Shown: positions 31,086 through 40,859 of the stretch, one piece after another | How positions within the stretch are numbered: the first letter of the stretch is position 1 | Layout: the number at the start of each line of letters is the position of its first letter | NCBI RefSeq assembly: GCF_000507145.1 | Contig: NZ_AYTO01000009.1 | Span: forward strand, 87,822-151,821 | Source: Bacillus tequilensis KCTC 13622 | Lineage (GTDB): Bacteria; Bacillota; Bacilli; Bacillales; Bacillaceae | Length of the DNA stretch: 64,000 nucleotides | Direction: 5' to 3' | Notes under the pieces: model-generated | The model's input: only the letters and a program-made list of their open reading frames with translations | The model's database searches: none | Told to the model about the DNA's origin: nothing | Position numbers and translations under genes: made by a program

Positions 31086-34000
31086 GCCAATCGACCTCCT
31101 TCAGCTTGCGGATGACGACATTCAGGTCGCGCTGGTTCCCTGTTGGACCGTAATAGTTAAAGCCGTAGCTGAGCTGGGCATAGCCCCCGATCATCTGTGT
31201 CGGCTTGACGTGAATCCTTGTCGGGCTGTTATGGGTGCCTCCGCGGTTATTTGTCAGTTTTGTGCCGGGCACGTTGATGTGACGGTCCTGGGCATGGTGC
31301 ATAAACGCCATTCCTTTAGGAATCCGGTGAGACAAAACCGCTCTCGCAACGACAACGCCGTTTCGGTTGAAGCATTCAATCCAATCGTTGTCTTTGATAT
31401 CCGTATCCGCGGCGTCATCTTTATTCATCCATACGGTCGGCCCGCCGCGGAACAGCGTCAGCATCGGCAGGGAATCAAAATACATGCTGTGGACGGACCA
31501 TTTATTATGCGGCGTCAAATAATTAAGAACGATTTCTTTGCCCTCTTGATCGGGCCGTTTGCTTAGGAACGGACGATGCTGGAGGATCGGTTTAAATGTC
31601 GCCATCGTTTCACCGAATTCCATCATCAGTTCATGATCGACATAATAAGATTGTCTGCCCGTCAGTGTCCGCCACGGAATTAATTTTTCTACATTCGTCG
31701 TAAACGGAGAGTACCTGCGCCCTCCTTTTTCTGAGCCGGTAAAGGCCGGAGAGGTGATGACCGTTTTCGGCTGGGCTGTAATTTGTTCGAACGTAAAGCA
31801 TTCTTCCTCCCGTTCTTCCGCCAGGTCTTTCAGCTCCAGATTTGTGATGTTTTCAAGTGATTCCCAGGCTTTCACGGCGACTTTTCCATTTGAGGTAGAC
31901 GATAGGGTTAAAATCGCTTCCGCCGCCTGCTTCGCTTCACTTATATCCGGACATCCCTTTGCGACGCTGTCCGAGGTGATTTCTCCAAGTCTCTTTTTGA
32001 GTGATTCATATTCTTCGGCTATCGACCAGCTCATCCCTTTTGTGCCGCTCGGTTTTAAACCGGTGTAAGGTCCGAGCGCGGTCATTTTATGAAAAATATG
32101 CTTGTAATCCCGTTCAACGACTTGGATGTTCGGCATCGTTTTTCCCGGAATGGCTTCACATTCGCCTTTGCTCCAGTCATTGATTTTGCCGAACGGCTGG
32201 GCCAGCTCCTGCATCGTGTCGTGGAGGAGCGGCGTAGCAACCACTTCTTTCACCGGCTCCATCTCGACTTCTTCCGCCAGATCGGAAACGGCTTTTGACA
32301 GTGCCTTGAAAATATCCCAGTCTGACTTCGATTCCCACGGAGCCGAGATCGCCGGAGCAAAAGGATGAATGAACGGATGCATATCCGTGCTGCTGAGATC
32401 GTGTTTTTCATACCATGTCGCCGCCGGCAGCACGATATCGGAATACAGCGCCGTACCAGCCATTCGAAAATCAAGATTGATTAATAAGTCGAGCTTCCCT
32501 TCCGGTGCCTGCTCCCACCATTTGATTTCTTCAGGGCGGATGCTGTCGCTGTCGTCATTCATCAAACCGTTCGTCGTTCCCAGCAGATGCTTGAGAAAAT
32601 ATTCATGCCCTTTTCCTGAGCTGGAGATCAGATTCGCCCGCCATACGAAGAGATTTCTCGGGAAATTGGCTTCATTGTCTGGATCTTCAATCGCAAATTT
32701 CAGCTTTTTCTCTTGAAGCTGTGAGGCTACATACGCCCCAACGTCTTCAGGTGTCTCCGCCCCCGCTTTTTCAGCCTCTTTGTATAGGTCAATGCCGTTT
32801 TTATCAAAAGTCGGGTAGGACGGCAGCCATCCTAATCGGGCCGCCAGCACATTGTAATCGGCGTGATGCTTGTAGCGGGATGAAGAAGCGATCGGTGAAG
32901 CCAAGTCACTGATCGGCTGGTCTTCGTAACGCCACTGGTCTGTCGCAAAGTAGAAAAACGAGGTCCCGTTTTGCAGCTTGGGCACACCCTCCCAGTCCTT
33001 TGCATTTGCGATCGTTTGCCACCCTTCAGCGGGACGGAGCTTTTCCTGACCGACATAATGAGCCCAGCCTCCGCCGTTTACGCCTTGGGCGCCTACCAAT
33101 AAAACAAGATTTAACACCGCGCGGTAGATTGTGTCGGAATTGAACCAGTGGTTAATCCCCGCTCCTACGATAATCATGGACCGTCCGTCTGTATCGATCG
33201 CATTTTGAGCAAACTCTCTCGCAATCTTAATGACGGCCTCTTTTTTGATTCCCGTCATCTGTTCCTGCCAGCCAGGTGTAAACGGCTCAGGATCATCATA
33301 AGAGACAGCTGATTGCTGACCGATGCCCCGGTTCACCCCGTAGTTGGCCAATATCAAGTCAAACACGGTCGTGACACACACCTCTTCGCCGTTCAGGTCC
33401 AGTTTTTTAATAGGAAGGTCCCGCTCCAGCACTTTGTTTCCGTCATTTGAAAAATACGGAATGCGCACCGAGCCGATTTCGTCCTCCATTCCAAGCACAG
33501 AGAGTCGGGGTTCAATCGGCTCCCCGGTGTCTTCATCGATCATATGCAGGTTCCATTTCTGCTGCCCGTCCCAGCGGGAGCCCATTGTTCCTTGCGGTAT
33601 AGCAAATTCGTTTGTCTGTTCATTCCAGACCGCAGGCTTCCATTGATCATGCTTTGTCTGCCGCCCGATATCCTTCGCATGCAGAAACCGCCCCGCTGTG
33701 TATACGCCATTTTCTTTTGACAGGGTGACGAGGAATGGAAAATCCGTGTATTGCTTCGCGTATTCCATGAAACGTTCCGTCTCTTGATTCACGTAAAATT
33801 CCTGCAAAATGACGTGACCCATGGCCATCGCAAGCGCACCGTCAGTCCCTTGGCGGATACTGAGCCAGTCATCCGCGAATTTAGAGGATTCCGCAAAATC
33901 GGGACTGATTGAAATCACCTTGGCGCCTTTATAGCGGGCCTCCGCTAAAAAGTGCGCGTCAGGCGTTCTCGTTAACGGAACGTTGGAACCCCATGTGATG

Positions 34001-34761
34001 ATATAGCCTGAATTGTACCAATCACTGCTTTCCGGAACGTCCGTCTGGTCGCCCCAAATTTGCGGGGACGCTGGCGGAAGATCCGCATACCAGTCATAAA
34101 AACTGAGCATAGGGCCGCCGATTAACGACATAAATCGAGAGCCTGACGCGTGGCTGATCATGGACATAGCTGGAATCGGAGAAAAGCCGACATTCCGGTC
34201 AGGCCCGTATTTCATGACTGTATACAGCAGAGAGGCTGAAATCAGCTTCAGCACCTCCGGCCATTCAGCGCGCACAAAACCGCCTTTCCCTCTTGCCTGT
34301 TTATAGGACTTCGCTTTTTCAGGGTTTTCAACGATTGATTTCCAAGCATCAAGCGGATTTTGATGCGCCTGCAATGCTTCCCGCCACAAATTGATCAGTA
34401 CACTCCGTACGTATGGGTATTTCACACGGAGCGGGCTGTAGATATACCATGAAAAACTGGCCCCTCGCGGACAGCCTCTCGGTTCGAAATCAGGCATATC
34501 CGGGCCTGTTGATGGATAATTCAAGTTTTGCCCTTCCCACGTGACAATTCCGTTTTTCACATAAATATTCCAGCTGCAAGACCCCGTGCAGTTGACGCCG
34601 TGGGTGGAGCGAACGACTTTGTCGTGCTGCCATCTGTTTCTGTATACATTCTCCCAATCGCGATCTTCGCGGGTGGTTTGGCTATGTTTATTTGAATGGT
34701 GTTCGATAGGAGAGAAATAATTCAATCTCCTAAACAACGGACTCATTTTCTTTTTCTTCAT
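31075..34761 (-). CDS. narG: Nitrate reductase alpha subunit
   Basis: NarG is the molybdopterin subunit reducing nitrate to nitrite on the cytoplasmic face during anaerobic respiration. The 1228-residue protein has the N-terminal [4Fe-4S] motif with His54, Cys58 and Cys62 (THGVNCTGSCSW), the molybdopterin-binding PRGCPRGASFSWY, GSNVPLTRTPDAH and the C-terminal NNRGGTHNSPTRIH regions. Length is typical. It is first of narGHJI, with an FNR site about 70 bases upstream. Confidence 0.97.
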   Translation of the reverse strand: MKKKKMSPLFRRLNYFSPIEHHSNKHSQTTREDRDWENVYRNRWQHDKVVRSTHGVNCTGSCSWNIYVKNGIVTWEGQNLNYPSTGPDMPDFEPRGCPRGASFSWYIYSPLRVKYPYVRSVLINLWREALQAHQNPLDAWKSIVENPEKAKSYKQARGKGGFVRAEWPEVLKLISASLLYTVMKYGPDRNVGFSPIPAMSMISHASGSRFMSLIGGPMLSFYDWYADLPPASPQIWGDQTDVPESSDWYNSGYIITWGSNVPLTRTPDAHFLAEARYKGAKVISISPDFAESSKFADDWLSIRQGTDGALAMAMGHVILQEFYVNQETERFMEYAKQYTDFPFLVTLSKENGVYTAGRFLHAKDIGRQTKHDQWKPAVWNEQTNEFAIPQGTMGSRWDGQQKWNLHMIDEDTGEPIEPRLSVLGMEDEIGSVRIPYFSNDGNKVLERDLPIKKLDLNGEEVCVTTVFDLILANYGVNRGIGQQSAVSYDDPEPFTPGWQEQMTGIKKEAVIKIAREFAQNAIDTDGRSMIIVGAGINHWFNSDTIYRAVLNLVLLVGAQGVNGGGWAHYVGQEKLRPAEGWQTIANAKDWEGVPKLQNGTSFFYFATDQWRYEDQPISDLASPIASSSRYKHHADYNVLAARLGWLPSYPTFDKNGIDLYKEAEKAGAETPEDVGAYVASQLQEKKLKFAIEDPDNEANFPRNLFVWRANLISSSGKGHEYFLKHLLGTTNGLMNDDSDSIRPEEIKWWEQAPEGKLDLLINLDFRMAGTALYSDIVLPAATWYEKHDLSSTDMHPFIHPFAPAISAPWESKSDWDIFKALSKAVSDLAEEVEMEPVKEVVATPLLHDTMQELAQPFGKINDWSKGECEAIPGKTMPNIQVVERDYKHIFHKMTALGPYTGLKPSGTKGMSWSIAEEYESLKKRLGEITSDSVAKGCPDISEAKQAAEAILTLSSTSNGKVAVKAWESLENITNLELKDLAEEREEECFTFEQITAQPKTVITSPAFTGSEKGGRRYSPFTTNVEKLIPWRTLTGRQSYYVDHELMMEFGETMATFKPILQHRPFLSKRPDQEGKEIVLNYLTPHNKWSVHSMYFDSLPMLTLFRGGPTVWMNKDDAADTDIKDNDWIECFNRNGVVVARAVLSHRIPKGMAFMHHAQDRHINVPGTKLTNNRGGTHNSPTRIHVKPTQMIGGYAQLSYGFNYYGPTGNQRDLNVVIRKLKEVDWLED

Positions 34762-34826
34762 GAAAGTTCACTCCTTCCGAGTCAGGTGATGCTAAGTTCA
34801 CTATAAACAGAGACAGTGTATTTTCT

Positions 34827-34842
34827 TGTGAACTATGTCACA
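34827..34842. promoter_or_regulatory. FNR box upstream of narG
   Basis: TGTGA-ACTATG-TCACA is a perfect match to the FNR/CRP-type consensus TGTGA-N6-TCACA, 66-81 bases upstream of the narG start. It is the expected oxygen-responsive activator site. Confidence 0.9.
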
Positions 34843-34926
34843 CACTCTGCTTTTTTCACAAAATTTTCACATGAAGGAGAAGGAAGGACTTTCACAGGTT
34901 GATGAAGGCTGCGTCCATTCAACGAT

Positions 34927-34956
34927 TAAAAAAACCGGCTCTATTTAAGAACCGGG
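34927..34956 (-). terminator. Terminator downstream of arfM
   Basis: CCGGTTC / GAGCCGG with a seven-base loop, followed on the minus strand by TTTTTTTAATC. It overlaps the last codons of arfM and separates it from the narG promoter. Confidence 0.8.
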
Positions 34957-35421
34957 CTCGGCATTTTCATCTTGTGATGTATGCAAATACCGCAAAAATA
35001 ATTGATAGGAACAAAAGACGTTTTGCTGAAGCATAGCCAAAAAATTCATTTGCAGCTGGGGATGGTAAGACATCATTTTTTTAAATATGCAATAAGGGAT
35101 ATTAAGAATTAGAATGTCTGAAGTGGCATTGACTTTGATAAAAGGCGATAAATACAGCCCGCCTTTTTCATCTATCGGAAACACATCGCCTTTTTCCCAC
35201 AGCGCAACGGTTTTCGAGCCTTCAGGAAGCCTCCTGTCCATAAAACGCACACTGCCTTTTAATACAATATAAACGGATTGAGAATGAAGAAAGGATGGAG
35301 ACTGATCAGATGAGCCGCGGATAAACGTTCCGTTTTTCAGCAAGGTTTCCACAATCGATAGAGGCACTTCTTTAAACATAGGAAGTTGTTTCAGAAATAA
35401 TAAATAGTCACACCGTTTCAT
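34945..35421 (-). CDS. arfM: Anaerobic respiration and fermentation modulator ArfM
   Basis: ArfM (YwiD) is a CRP/FNR-fold modulator that raises expression of anaerobic genes such as nasDEF and hmp in B. subtilis. The 158-residue protein is essentially one cyclic-nucleotide-binding-like barrel (LKGSVRFMDRRLPEGSKTVALWEKGDVFPIDE) without a C-terminal DNA-binding domain. The start at 35421 yields KRCDYLLFLKQLP. It is divergent from ywiC and shares an upstream FNR site. Confidence 0.88.
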   Translation of the reverse strand: MKRCDYLLFLKQLPMFKEVPLSIVETLLKNGTFIRGSSDQSPSFLHSQSVYIVLKGSVRFMDRRLPEGSKTVALWEKGDVFPIDEKGGLYLSPFIKVNATSDILILNIPYCIFKKMMSYHPQLQMNFLAMLQQNVFCSYQLFLRYLHTSQDENAEPGS

Positions 35422-35478
35422 AGGAAAGCCTCCTGTGCTAAGGATAGCTTTAGTGTAGCTCGATTGAGCCTGTACAGC

Positions 35479-35494
35479 AGTGATATATTTCACA
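35479..35494. promoter_or_regulatory. FNR box between arfM and ywiC
   Basis: AGTGA-TATATT-TCACA matches TGTGA-N6-TCACA with one mismatch. It lies 58 bases before arfM and about 70 before ywiC, so it could serve either or both. FNR control of arfM is known in B. subtilis. Confidence 0.8.
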
Positions 35495-35564
35495 GCTTAT
35501 ATGATGAATGTCACTTACCGGAAGGATGACTGCATTTATAATGACATACAAAAGGAGGATTTCG

Positions 35565-36284
35565 ATGAAGGTGATGATTCCGAATCAGCACGGCGCATGG
35601 GCCATGCTGCTGATTCCATTTTTACTCGGGATGGTCAAGGGCGGTCCCGTTCTCTGGCATATTCCGCTCTTCCTAGGCTGGCTTTTCCTTTACTTGGCGG
35701 TTTATCCCATTACGCTCGCCTTGAAAAGGAAACAACTCAAGCCCTATCAAAAGTGGATATATGCTTACGGTTTTCCGGCTTGCTGCTTTTTGATGATTTC
35801 TGTCTTTCATAAGCCGCCGCTCATCTGGATCGGCGTTACTTTAGTGCCGCTGTTCCTCATCCATATGTATTTTGCCCGCCGAAAAAACGAACGAGCACTG
35901 ATGAATGATATTGCGGGAGTCTTGTTTTTTTGTTCGGGCGGGCTTGCGAGCTGCTGGCTGGGGACGGGAATTCTTGACGGCTGGGCTTGGTTTATTCTCT
36001 CTCAATCTGCTTTATTTTTTATCGGGAGTTCCTTTTATGTGAAGTCGGTCATCCGGGAGAAAAGAAACAGAGGATTTGCATACTGGTCATGGGGCTATCA
36101 CCTGCTGCTCCCTTTTTTATCCGCTCTTCTCGGAGCAGGATGGGCATTTCTTGCTTTTATCCCAAGCAGCTTGCGGGCATGGTTTTTTCATGGAAGAGAT
36201 TGGCCCGCGAAAACGATCGGCATTTTGGAAATCGTGAATGCCGGCTTCTTTTTTGCCGTCATGTGCATGTTCATCACAAGATAA
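35565..36284 (+). CDS. ywiC: YwiC-like membrane protein
   Basis: A 239-residue integral membrane protein of the YwiC family (DUF4395-like name aside, the family has no proven function). About seven or eight hydrophobic helices are visible. Conserved-looking polar motifs are PNQHGAWAMLLIPF near the N terminus and HLLLPFLSALLGAGWAF later. A His-containing start (NQHGAWA) is shared with UbiA-like and other integral enzymes, but no reaction can be assigned. The ATG at 35565 follows AAAGGAGG. Context suggests a role in anaerobiosis. Confidence 0.82.
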   Translation: MKVMIPNQHGAWAMLLIPFLLGMVKGGPVLWHIPLFLGWLFLYLAVYPITLALKRKQLKPYQKWIYAYGFPACCFLMISVFHKPPLIWIGVTLVPLFLIHMYFARRKNERALMNDIAGVLFFCSGGLASCWLGTGILDGWAWFILSQSALFFIGSSFYVKSVIREKRNRGFAYWSWGYHLLLPFLSALLGAGWAFLAFIPSSLRAWFFHGRDWPAKTIGILEIVNAGFFFAVMCMFITR

Positions 36285-36315
36285 AAAAACAAGGACAGCG
36301 GTGTCCTTGTTTTTT
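36284..36315. terminator. Bidirectional terminator between ywiC and fnr
   Basis: AAAAACAAGGACA / TGTCCTTGTTTTT with a four-base loop, overlapping both gene ends. Confidence 0.92.
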
Positions 36316-37030
36316 AGTCAATATTGCAAATCTCCAGCGGACAATTTTCACACTCGATCTCGCATCGCAAATAGTCCAGCTTGTGCAAAATAATTTTTCC
36401 GGATTCGTCTATTGAAATGACCCCTTGTTTGCGGAGATCTCCCAGCATACGGTTTACACTTTCTCTTGCCGCCGCGCAGAACTTTGCCAAATCCTGATTT
36501 GTCAGCACAATGTTAATCAGAATGCCGTCGCTTCGTTCCACCCCATAGCTGTTTGATAAGCGGATAAGGGTGGAGTAGAGCGCTCCCTTTTTGCCGTGAA
36601 GAAGCAGATCCCTGATTTTGGACTGGATTTTCCGGAGGTGGGAGCTCATCCATTTCATAAATTCAAATGTCAAAGCACCGTTTTGGATTAATTCCTTTTC
36701 CAGCTTGTTCTTATTAATGACGAGCACCTCGCCATCCTCCAGCACTTTTGCACTGAGCATATACCTTGGCTCCTCGGTGAAAAGTGTTAATTCACCGACA
36801 ATATCATGCTTTTGGCAGATTCTAAGCGTCAGGTCTTTTCCGTCAGATGTCAGCTTGCCGATTTCAATGAGTCCTGATTGAATCAGATAAAGCTCTTCTG
36901 CATCCATTCCTTCCCGAAACAAATACGTGTGTTTTTCCATTTTTCTTTTCGTGCTGATTGATTCCAGCAATTCATGGAGATCGCTGGAGATCAAATCACT
37001 ATCAGATGGTCGAACAGAGAGAAAATTCAT
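36314..37030 (-). CDS. fnr: Anaerobic transcriptional activator Fnr
   Basis: Fnr activates narK-fnr, narGHJI and arfM when oxygen is absent, through a [4Fe-4S] cluster. The 238-residue protein has an N-terminal cyclic-nucleotide-like barrel, a dimer helix and a C-terminal winged helix (NQDLAKFCAAARESVNRMLGDL). Unlike E. coli FNR, the cluster cysteines are at the C terminus: Cys223, Cys227, Cys230 and Cys235 in YLRCEIECENCPLEICNID. The start at 37030 gives the NFLSVRPSDSD N terminus. It is downstream of narK in the same operon. Confidence 0.96.
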   Translation of the reverse strand: MNFLSVRPSDSDLISSDLHELLESISTKRKMEKHTYLFREGMDAEELYLIQSGLIEIGKLTSDGKDLTLRICQKHDIVGELTLFTEEPRYMLSAKVLEDGEVLVINKNKLEKELIQNGALTFEFMKWMSSHLRKIQSKIRDLLLHGKKGALYSTLIRLSNSYGVERSDGILINIVLTNQDLAKFCAAARESVNRMLGDLRKQGVISIDESGKIILHKLDYLRCEIECENCPLEICNID

Positions 37031-37127
37031 GAGCTCACCTCGAAGAAAGTCACGTTGCGTATGTTTATTGTAACGTGACTTGATTTGCACTCACCCAGAA
37101 AAAACTAACAATCTTGTGAATGGATCA

Positions 37128-38318
37128 TTATGAATCAAGACTCTGACTGTTTCTCTCCGTGTGCGTTTTCATTTTTTGCTGCCAATACATCCATATGACA
37201 AGGACAAAGCTGGCTAACGCTACTTCAGAAAGCGCCATAAAGCCGATCGCGTATTGGCCTGTTGCCTGAAATACACTCGCCAAAATCAGCGGAGGGAAAA
37301 ATCCTCCTAATCCGCCCATGGCAGACACAATACCATTTGCAATACCCGCTTGCTTCGAAAAATAGAAAGGCACGAGTTTAAAAACGGTCCCGTTTCCTAT
37401 ACCTGAGCAGACCGCCACCGTTAATGTTCCAAACGTATAAAGGCCGATCGTCGGTGAGAACGATAAGATAATGCCTGATAATGTAAGTCCCGCAAAAACG
37501 ACCATCAGGATGCGAAGCGGGCTTATTTTATCAGCCAGAAATCCGCCTGCAGGCCTGAGCAGCGTTGATACGGCAATAAAGCCAGCTGTCCGCAAACCGG
37601 CATCCGCCGGACTCAGCCCAAAATGTTCTGCCAGAAAGTTCGGCAGATAGATAGTGAAGGCGACAAAAGCGCCAAACGTAATAAAATAAAACAGGCTCAA
37701 AAACCACAGCACATGATTTCGGTAAACGGCCTTGATTTGAGTTTTCACGGAAACATTTACTTTCTTCTCATGCCGATCACCGAACAAAACGTGCAGCAAC
37801 GCGAAAAACGCCAGCAAAACCAGATACATCTGGACAGTTGCTTTCCATCCCGCAGCTTGAGCGATTACCGGCGCGGCAAATGTGGTAATCGCGGTTCCAA
37901 TGTTTCCGGCTCCGTAAATCCCATTGACGACACCGTGCTTTTCTTTCGGATAATATTTCGGAAGGGATGTCACCCCAATGGAGAACACCGCTCCCCCGAT
38001 CCCTAAGAAAAAACCGCCTGCGATTAAATCAAATAGTGAGTTTGCGATACTGATCCAAAACACAGGAAACAAAAGCAAGATGAAGCTGATCATAAACATC
38101 AGCCGCGCGCCAAACCTGTTCGTTAAATACCCTAAAGGAATGCGGAGAAGCGACCCGAGGATAACGGGAATCGCCGTCACCAAAGAGATCTCGCCTTTAC
38201 TCAAATGAATATCTAATGTGATTTGAGAAATGAGTGATGAAATCAGCACCCACACCATAAATCCTGCCACTAAGCTTAATGACTGTAACGATAATTGAAT
38301 GTGTTGACGGTTGATCAT
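37128..38318 (-). CDS. narK: Nitrite extrusion / nitrate transporter NarK
   Basis: NarK is a major facilitator superfamily transporter exchanging nitrate and nitrite during nitrate respiration. The 396-residue protein has twelve transmembrane helices with family signature SLPKYYPKEKHGVVNGIYGAGNIGTA in the first half and the matching VPFYFSKQAGIANGIVSAMGGLGG in the second. The ATG at 38318 gives the expected NRQHIQLSLQS N terminus. An FNR site lies 64 bases upstream. Confidence 0.96.
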   Translation of the reverse strand: MINRQHIQLSLQSLSLVAGFMVWVLISSLISQITLDIHLSKGEISLVTAIPVILGSLLRIPLGYLTNRFGARLMFMISFILLLFPVFWISIANSLFDLIAGGFFLGIGGAVFSIGVTSLPKYYPKEKHGVVNGIYGAGNIGTAITTFAAPVIAQAAGWKATVQMYLVLLAFFALLHVLFGDRHEKKVNVSVKTQIKAVYRNHVLWFLSLFYFITFGAFVAFTIYLPNFLAEHFGLSPADAGLRTAGFIAVSTLLRPAGGFLADKISPLRILMVVFAGLTLSGIILSFSPTIGLYTFGTLTVAVCSGIGNGTVFKLVPFYFSKQAGIANGIVSAMGGLGGFFPPLILASVFQATGQYAIGFMALSEVALASFVLVIWMYWQQKMKTHTERNSQSLDS

Positions 38319-38381
38319 TCGGCTTGCCCCTTTCAATGATTCAATATCAGTCTTATCATACAAAAACCCGGCAAACAGGAT

Positions 38382-38397
38382 TGTGAAATACATCACA
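38382..38397. promoter_or_regulatory. FNR box upstream of narK-fnr
   Basis: TGTGA-AATACA-TCACA is a perfect consensus site. It allows Fnr to activate its own operon. Confidence 0.92.
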
Positions 38398-38413
38398 CGT
38401 TCTACCCATAAAA

Positions 38414-38443
38414 AAAGGACAAAGCCCGAAGACTTTGTCCTTT
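38414..38443. terminator. Terminator downstream of argS
   Basis: AAAGGACAAAG / CTTTGTCCTTT with a short loop, directly after argS and flanked by A/T runs. It separates argS from the narK promoter region. Confidence 0.9.
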
Positions 38444-38451
38444 CGTCATCA

Positions 38452-40122
38452 TTACATTTTTTCCGGAGCCGATACGCCGATCAGCTGAAGCGCATTGTTC
38501 AGCGTAATTTGCGTTGCCTTCATTAAAGCGAGGCGCGCGCGGCTTTTCTCTTCATTTTCTGGATCGATGACTTTCTCCGCGTTGTAGAAGCTGTGCAGAG
38601 CAGATGCCAGATCATAAATATAGTTTGTGACACGGTGCGGAATTCGTTTTTCCGCCGCTTCCGCCACTGCCTCAGGGAAGCCGCCGATCGTTTTCAGCAG
38701 GTCATATTCTTTTTCTGATTGAATAGGGCTGAAATCAAGATCCGCCGCCGGCTTAAGCCCCTGCTCTTCTCCTTGGCGAAGCATGCTGCAAATACGGGCA
38801 TGTGCGTATTGTGCATAATACACAGGGTTTTCGTTAGATGTTGATACAGCAAGATCCAAGTCAAAATCCATGTGCGTATCAGCACTGCGCATCGCGAAGA
38901 AGTAACGCACGGCATCCAAGCCGACTTCTTCAATCAGGTCGCGCATCGTTACCGCTTTACCCGTCCGTTTGCTCATTTTCATTTTCTCGCCGTTTTTGTA
39001 AAGGTGAACGAGCTGAATGATTTCCACTTCAAGCGTTCCTTTTTCATAACCAAGCGCTTCGATTGCCGCTTTCATGCGCGGGATATAGCCGTGGTGATCG
39101 GCGCCCCATACGTTGATCAGCTTATCAAAGCCGCGGTCAAGCTTGTCCTTATGGTACGCGATATCAGGAAGCAGGTACGTGTACGTGCCGTCCTTCTTGA
39201 TCAATACGCGGTCTTTATCATCGCCGAACGTCGTGGAGCGGAACCAAGTCGCACCGTCTTCTTCATAGACATGGCCTGTTTCTCGAAGTGCTTCAAGCGC
39301 CGTGTCGATTTTGCCGTTTTGGTACAGTGACGTTTCGGAATACCACACATCAAATGGCACACGGAAGTTTTCCAAGTCCTTGCGCAGCTTTTCCAGTTCG
39401 TATTTCAGGCCGTATTCACGGAAAAATGCGAGGCGTTCGCTTTCCTCTTCGTTGACGAATCGGTCGCCGTATTCCTCAGCGAGACGCTTTCCGATCGCAA
39501 TGATATCCTCGCCGCGGTAGCCGTCCTCCGGCATCGGTTTTTCCAAGCCGAGCGCTTCAAAGTAACGAACTTCCACAGAAAGCGCCAAGTTGTTGATTTG
39601 GTTTCCGGCATCGTTAATGTAGTATTCGCGGCTCACATCGTAACCCGCTTTTGACAGCACATTGCACAGAGAATCACCGACAGCCGCACCGCGGGCATGG
39701 CCAAGGTGAAGGTCTCCCGTCGGATTTGCTGATACGAATTCGACTTGAACGCGTTCACCGTTTCCGATGTTCGTTTCTCCGTATGCTTCCCCAGCTTCCA
39801 ATACAGATGGAATCAGCTTCGTTAAATATTGATTATTCATATAGAAATTGATAAAACCCGGGCCGGCGATATCGAGCTTTTCGATTGAAGCCTTTCCTTT
39901 ATCAAAAGAAGCGACAATCTCTTCAGCAATTTGGCGAGGCGCTTTTTTCGCGATTCTGGCAAGCTGCATCGCCATATTTGTTGAATAATCTCCGTGTGTT
40001 TTATCTTTCGGTGTTTCTAAAACGACATTAGGAATCTGGCTTTCTTCAGCCAGTCCCGCTTTCAGAACGGCCGCTTTGATTTCTTCTTTCAGCACGTCCT
40101 TCATTTGTTCCGCAATGTTCAT
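38452..40122 (-). CDS. argS: Arginyl-tRNA synthetase
   Basis: Class I aminoacyl-tRNA synthetase attaching arginine to tRNA-Arg. The 556-residue protein has the HIGH motif as [11 protein letters not shown] (DLHLGHARG), the KMSKS equivalent [12 protein letters not shown], the N-terminal Add-1 domain ([17 protein letters not shown]) and a DALR anticodon-binding domain at the end ([19 protein letters not shown]). It overlaps ywiB by four bases. Confidence 0.97.
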   Translation of the reverse strand: MNIAEQMKDVLKEEIKAAVLKAGLAEESQIPNVVLETPKDKTHGDYSTNMAMQLARIAKKAPRQIAEEIVASFDKGKASIEKLDIAGPGFINFYMNNQYLTKLIPSVLEAGEAYGETNIGNGERVQVEFVSANPTGDLHLGHARGAAVGDSLCNVLSKAGYDVSREYYINDAGNQINNLALSVEVRYFEALGLEKPMPEDGYRGEDIIAIGKRLAEEYGDRFVNEEESERLAFFREYGLKYELEKLRKDLENFRVPFDVWYSETSLYQNGKIDTALEALRETGHVYEEDGATWFRSTTFGDDKDRVLIKKDGTYTYLLPDIAYHKDKLDRGFDKLINVWGADHHGYIPRMKAAIEALGYEKGTLEVEIIQLVHLYKNGEKMKMSKRTGKAVTMRDLIEEVGLDAVRYFFAMRSADTHMDFDLDLAVSTSNENPVYYAQYAHARICSMLRQGEEQGLKPAADLDFSPIQSEKEYDLLKTIGGFPEAVAEAAEKRIPHRVTNYIYDLASALHSFYNAEKVIDPENEEKSRARLALMKATQITLNNALQLIGVSAPEKM

Positions 40123-40547
40123 GCGTGAGTTCCTCCCTCATACGTGATCGTCATATTATGTAAATGCTGCTGCTCGTCTCCGACATGCATGTCATATGCG
40201 ATGCTGATTCGGCCTTTTTCTTCACTGAGATCAGATTGAATCGATTTTGTGCTTGTTTCCAGCTCAAGCTCACCAAATGACATTTTATATTTCGCAATTG
40301 TGGAAGCTCCCGTTATGAAACGCTGATTCATTTTAACAGCGCCTGACCTCATGATCAGGACTTCGCCTTCGCTCACCTTCACAATCGTTTTTACTTTGCC
40401 TAGGTCGTGTTCTTCATAATAAGATAGATACACTTTTTGTTGTTTTACATAGTAAAATCCGGTAGTACGGAATTCGATGACTTCCTCATTTCCGTCATCC
40501 TCGATCACAGACTTCACATGGAGTGTTATCGGTGTCTCTTGTTTCAT
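40119..40547 (-). CDS. ywiB: DUF1934 beta-barrel protein YwiB
   Basis: A 142-residue protein of the DUF1934 family, predicted as a calycin-like beta-barrel of about eight strands. Its characteristic motifs are [16 protein letters not shown] and [13 protein letters not shown]. Function unknown. It forms an operon with argS (ATG/TGA overlap at 40119-40122) and shares its promoter. Confidence 0.88.
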   Translation of the reverse strand: MKQETPITLHVKSVIEDDGNEEVIEFRTTGFYYVKQQKVYLSYYEEHDLGKVKTIVKVSEGEVLIMRSGAVKMNQRFITGASTIAKYKMSFGELELETSTKSIQSDLSEEKGRISIAYDMHVGDEQQHLHNMTITYEGGTHA

Positions 40548-40586
40548 TTTGACACGTCCTTTTCATCATTCCACTTTGACTTGAAT

Positions 40587-40615
40587 AGTATAATCATTCA
40601 GTTTGTAAACTTCAA
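40587..40615 (-). promoter_or_regulatory. Promoter of ywiB-argS
   Basis: TTGAAG (40610-40615), 17 bases, then TATACT (40587-40592) on the minus strand, about 40 bases before the ywiB start. Confidence 0.75.
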
Positions 40616-40680
40616 CTGCTTCTATCTTACCATCATTGCTCATTAGATTTGAAGATAAACCTCATAAAAAGGAGTTCCTT

Positions 40681-40782
40681 ATGAGAAGAGAAAATCATAT
40701 CACTAATTGCCCACAGGAAATGTTACATTTTTCTGAAATCTATCATTTTGAATTCACATTTTCTTCAAAATATATGTATTGA
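40681..40782 (+). CDS. Candidate 33-residue ORF upstream of sboA
   Basis: An ATG at 40681 is preceded by AAAAAGGAGTTCCTT, a strong ribosome-binding site with good spacing. It opens a 33-codon frame (RRENHITNCPQEML...) that ends at 40782. The end overlaps the -35 box of the sboA promoter, so it would have to be carried on a separate, upstream-initiated transcript. No homologue is known to me. It may be a remnant, a leader peptide, or chance. Confidence 0.35.
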   Translation: MRRENHITNCPQEMLHFSEIYHFEFTFSSKYMY

Positions 40783-40807
40783 AATGGTAATTTAATAGTT
40801 TTATGAT
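40779..40807 (+). promoter_or_regulatory. sboA promoter
   Basis: TTGAAA (40779-40784), 17 bases, then TATGAT (40802-40807), giving a start near 40814 and a leader of about 45 bases before sboA. In B. subtilis this promoter is activated by ResD under oxygen limitation and repressed by AbrB; the AT-rich upstream tract is compatible with both. Confidence 0.75.
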
Positions 40808-40859
40808 AAAAGCACAACATAGATCTGCTAGAAAAAACAAAAAAAGGGAGGATTCAATT

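Noticed and set aside
30937..31566. 209-codon plus-strand frame over narG-narH
   Set aside because: Antisense shadow of two highly conserved genes.
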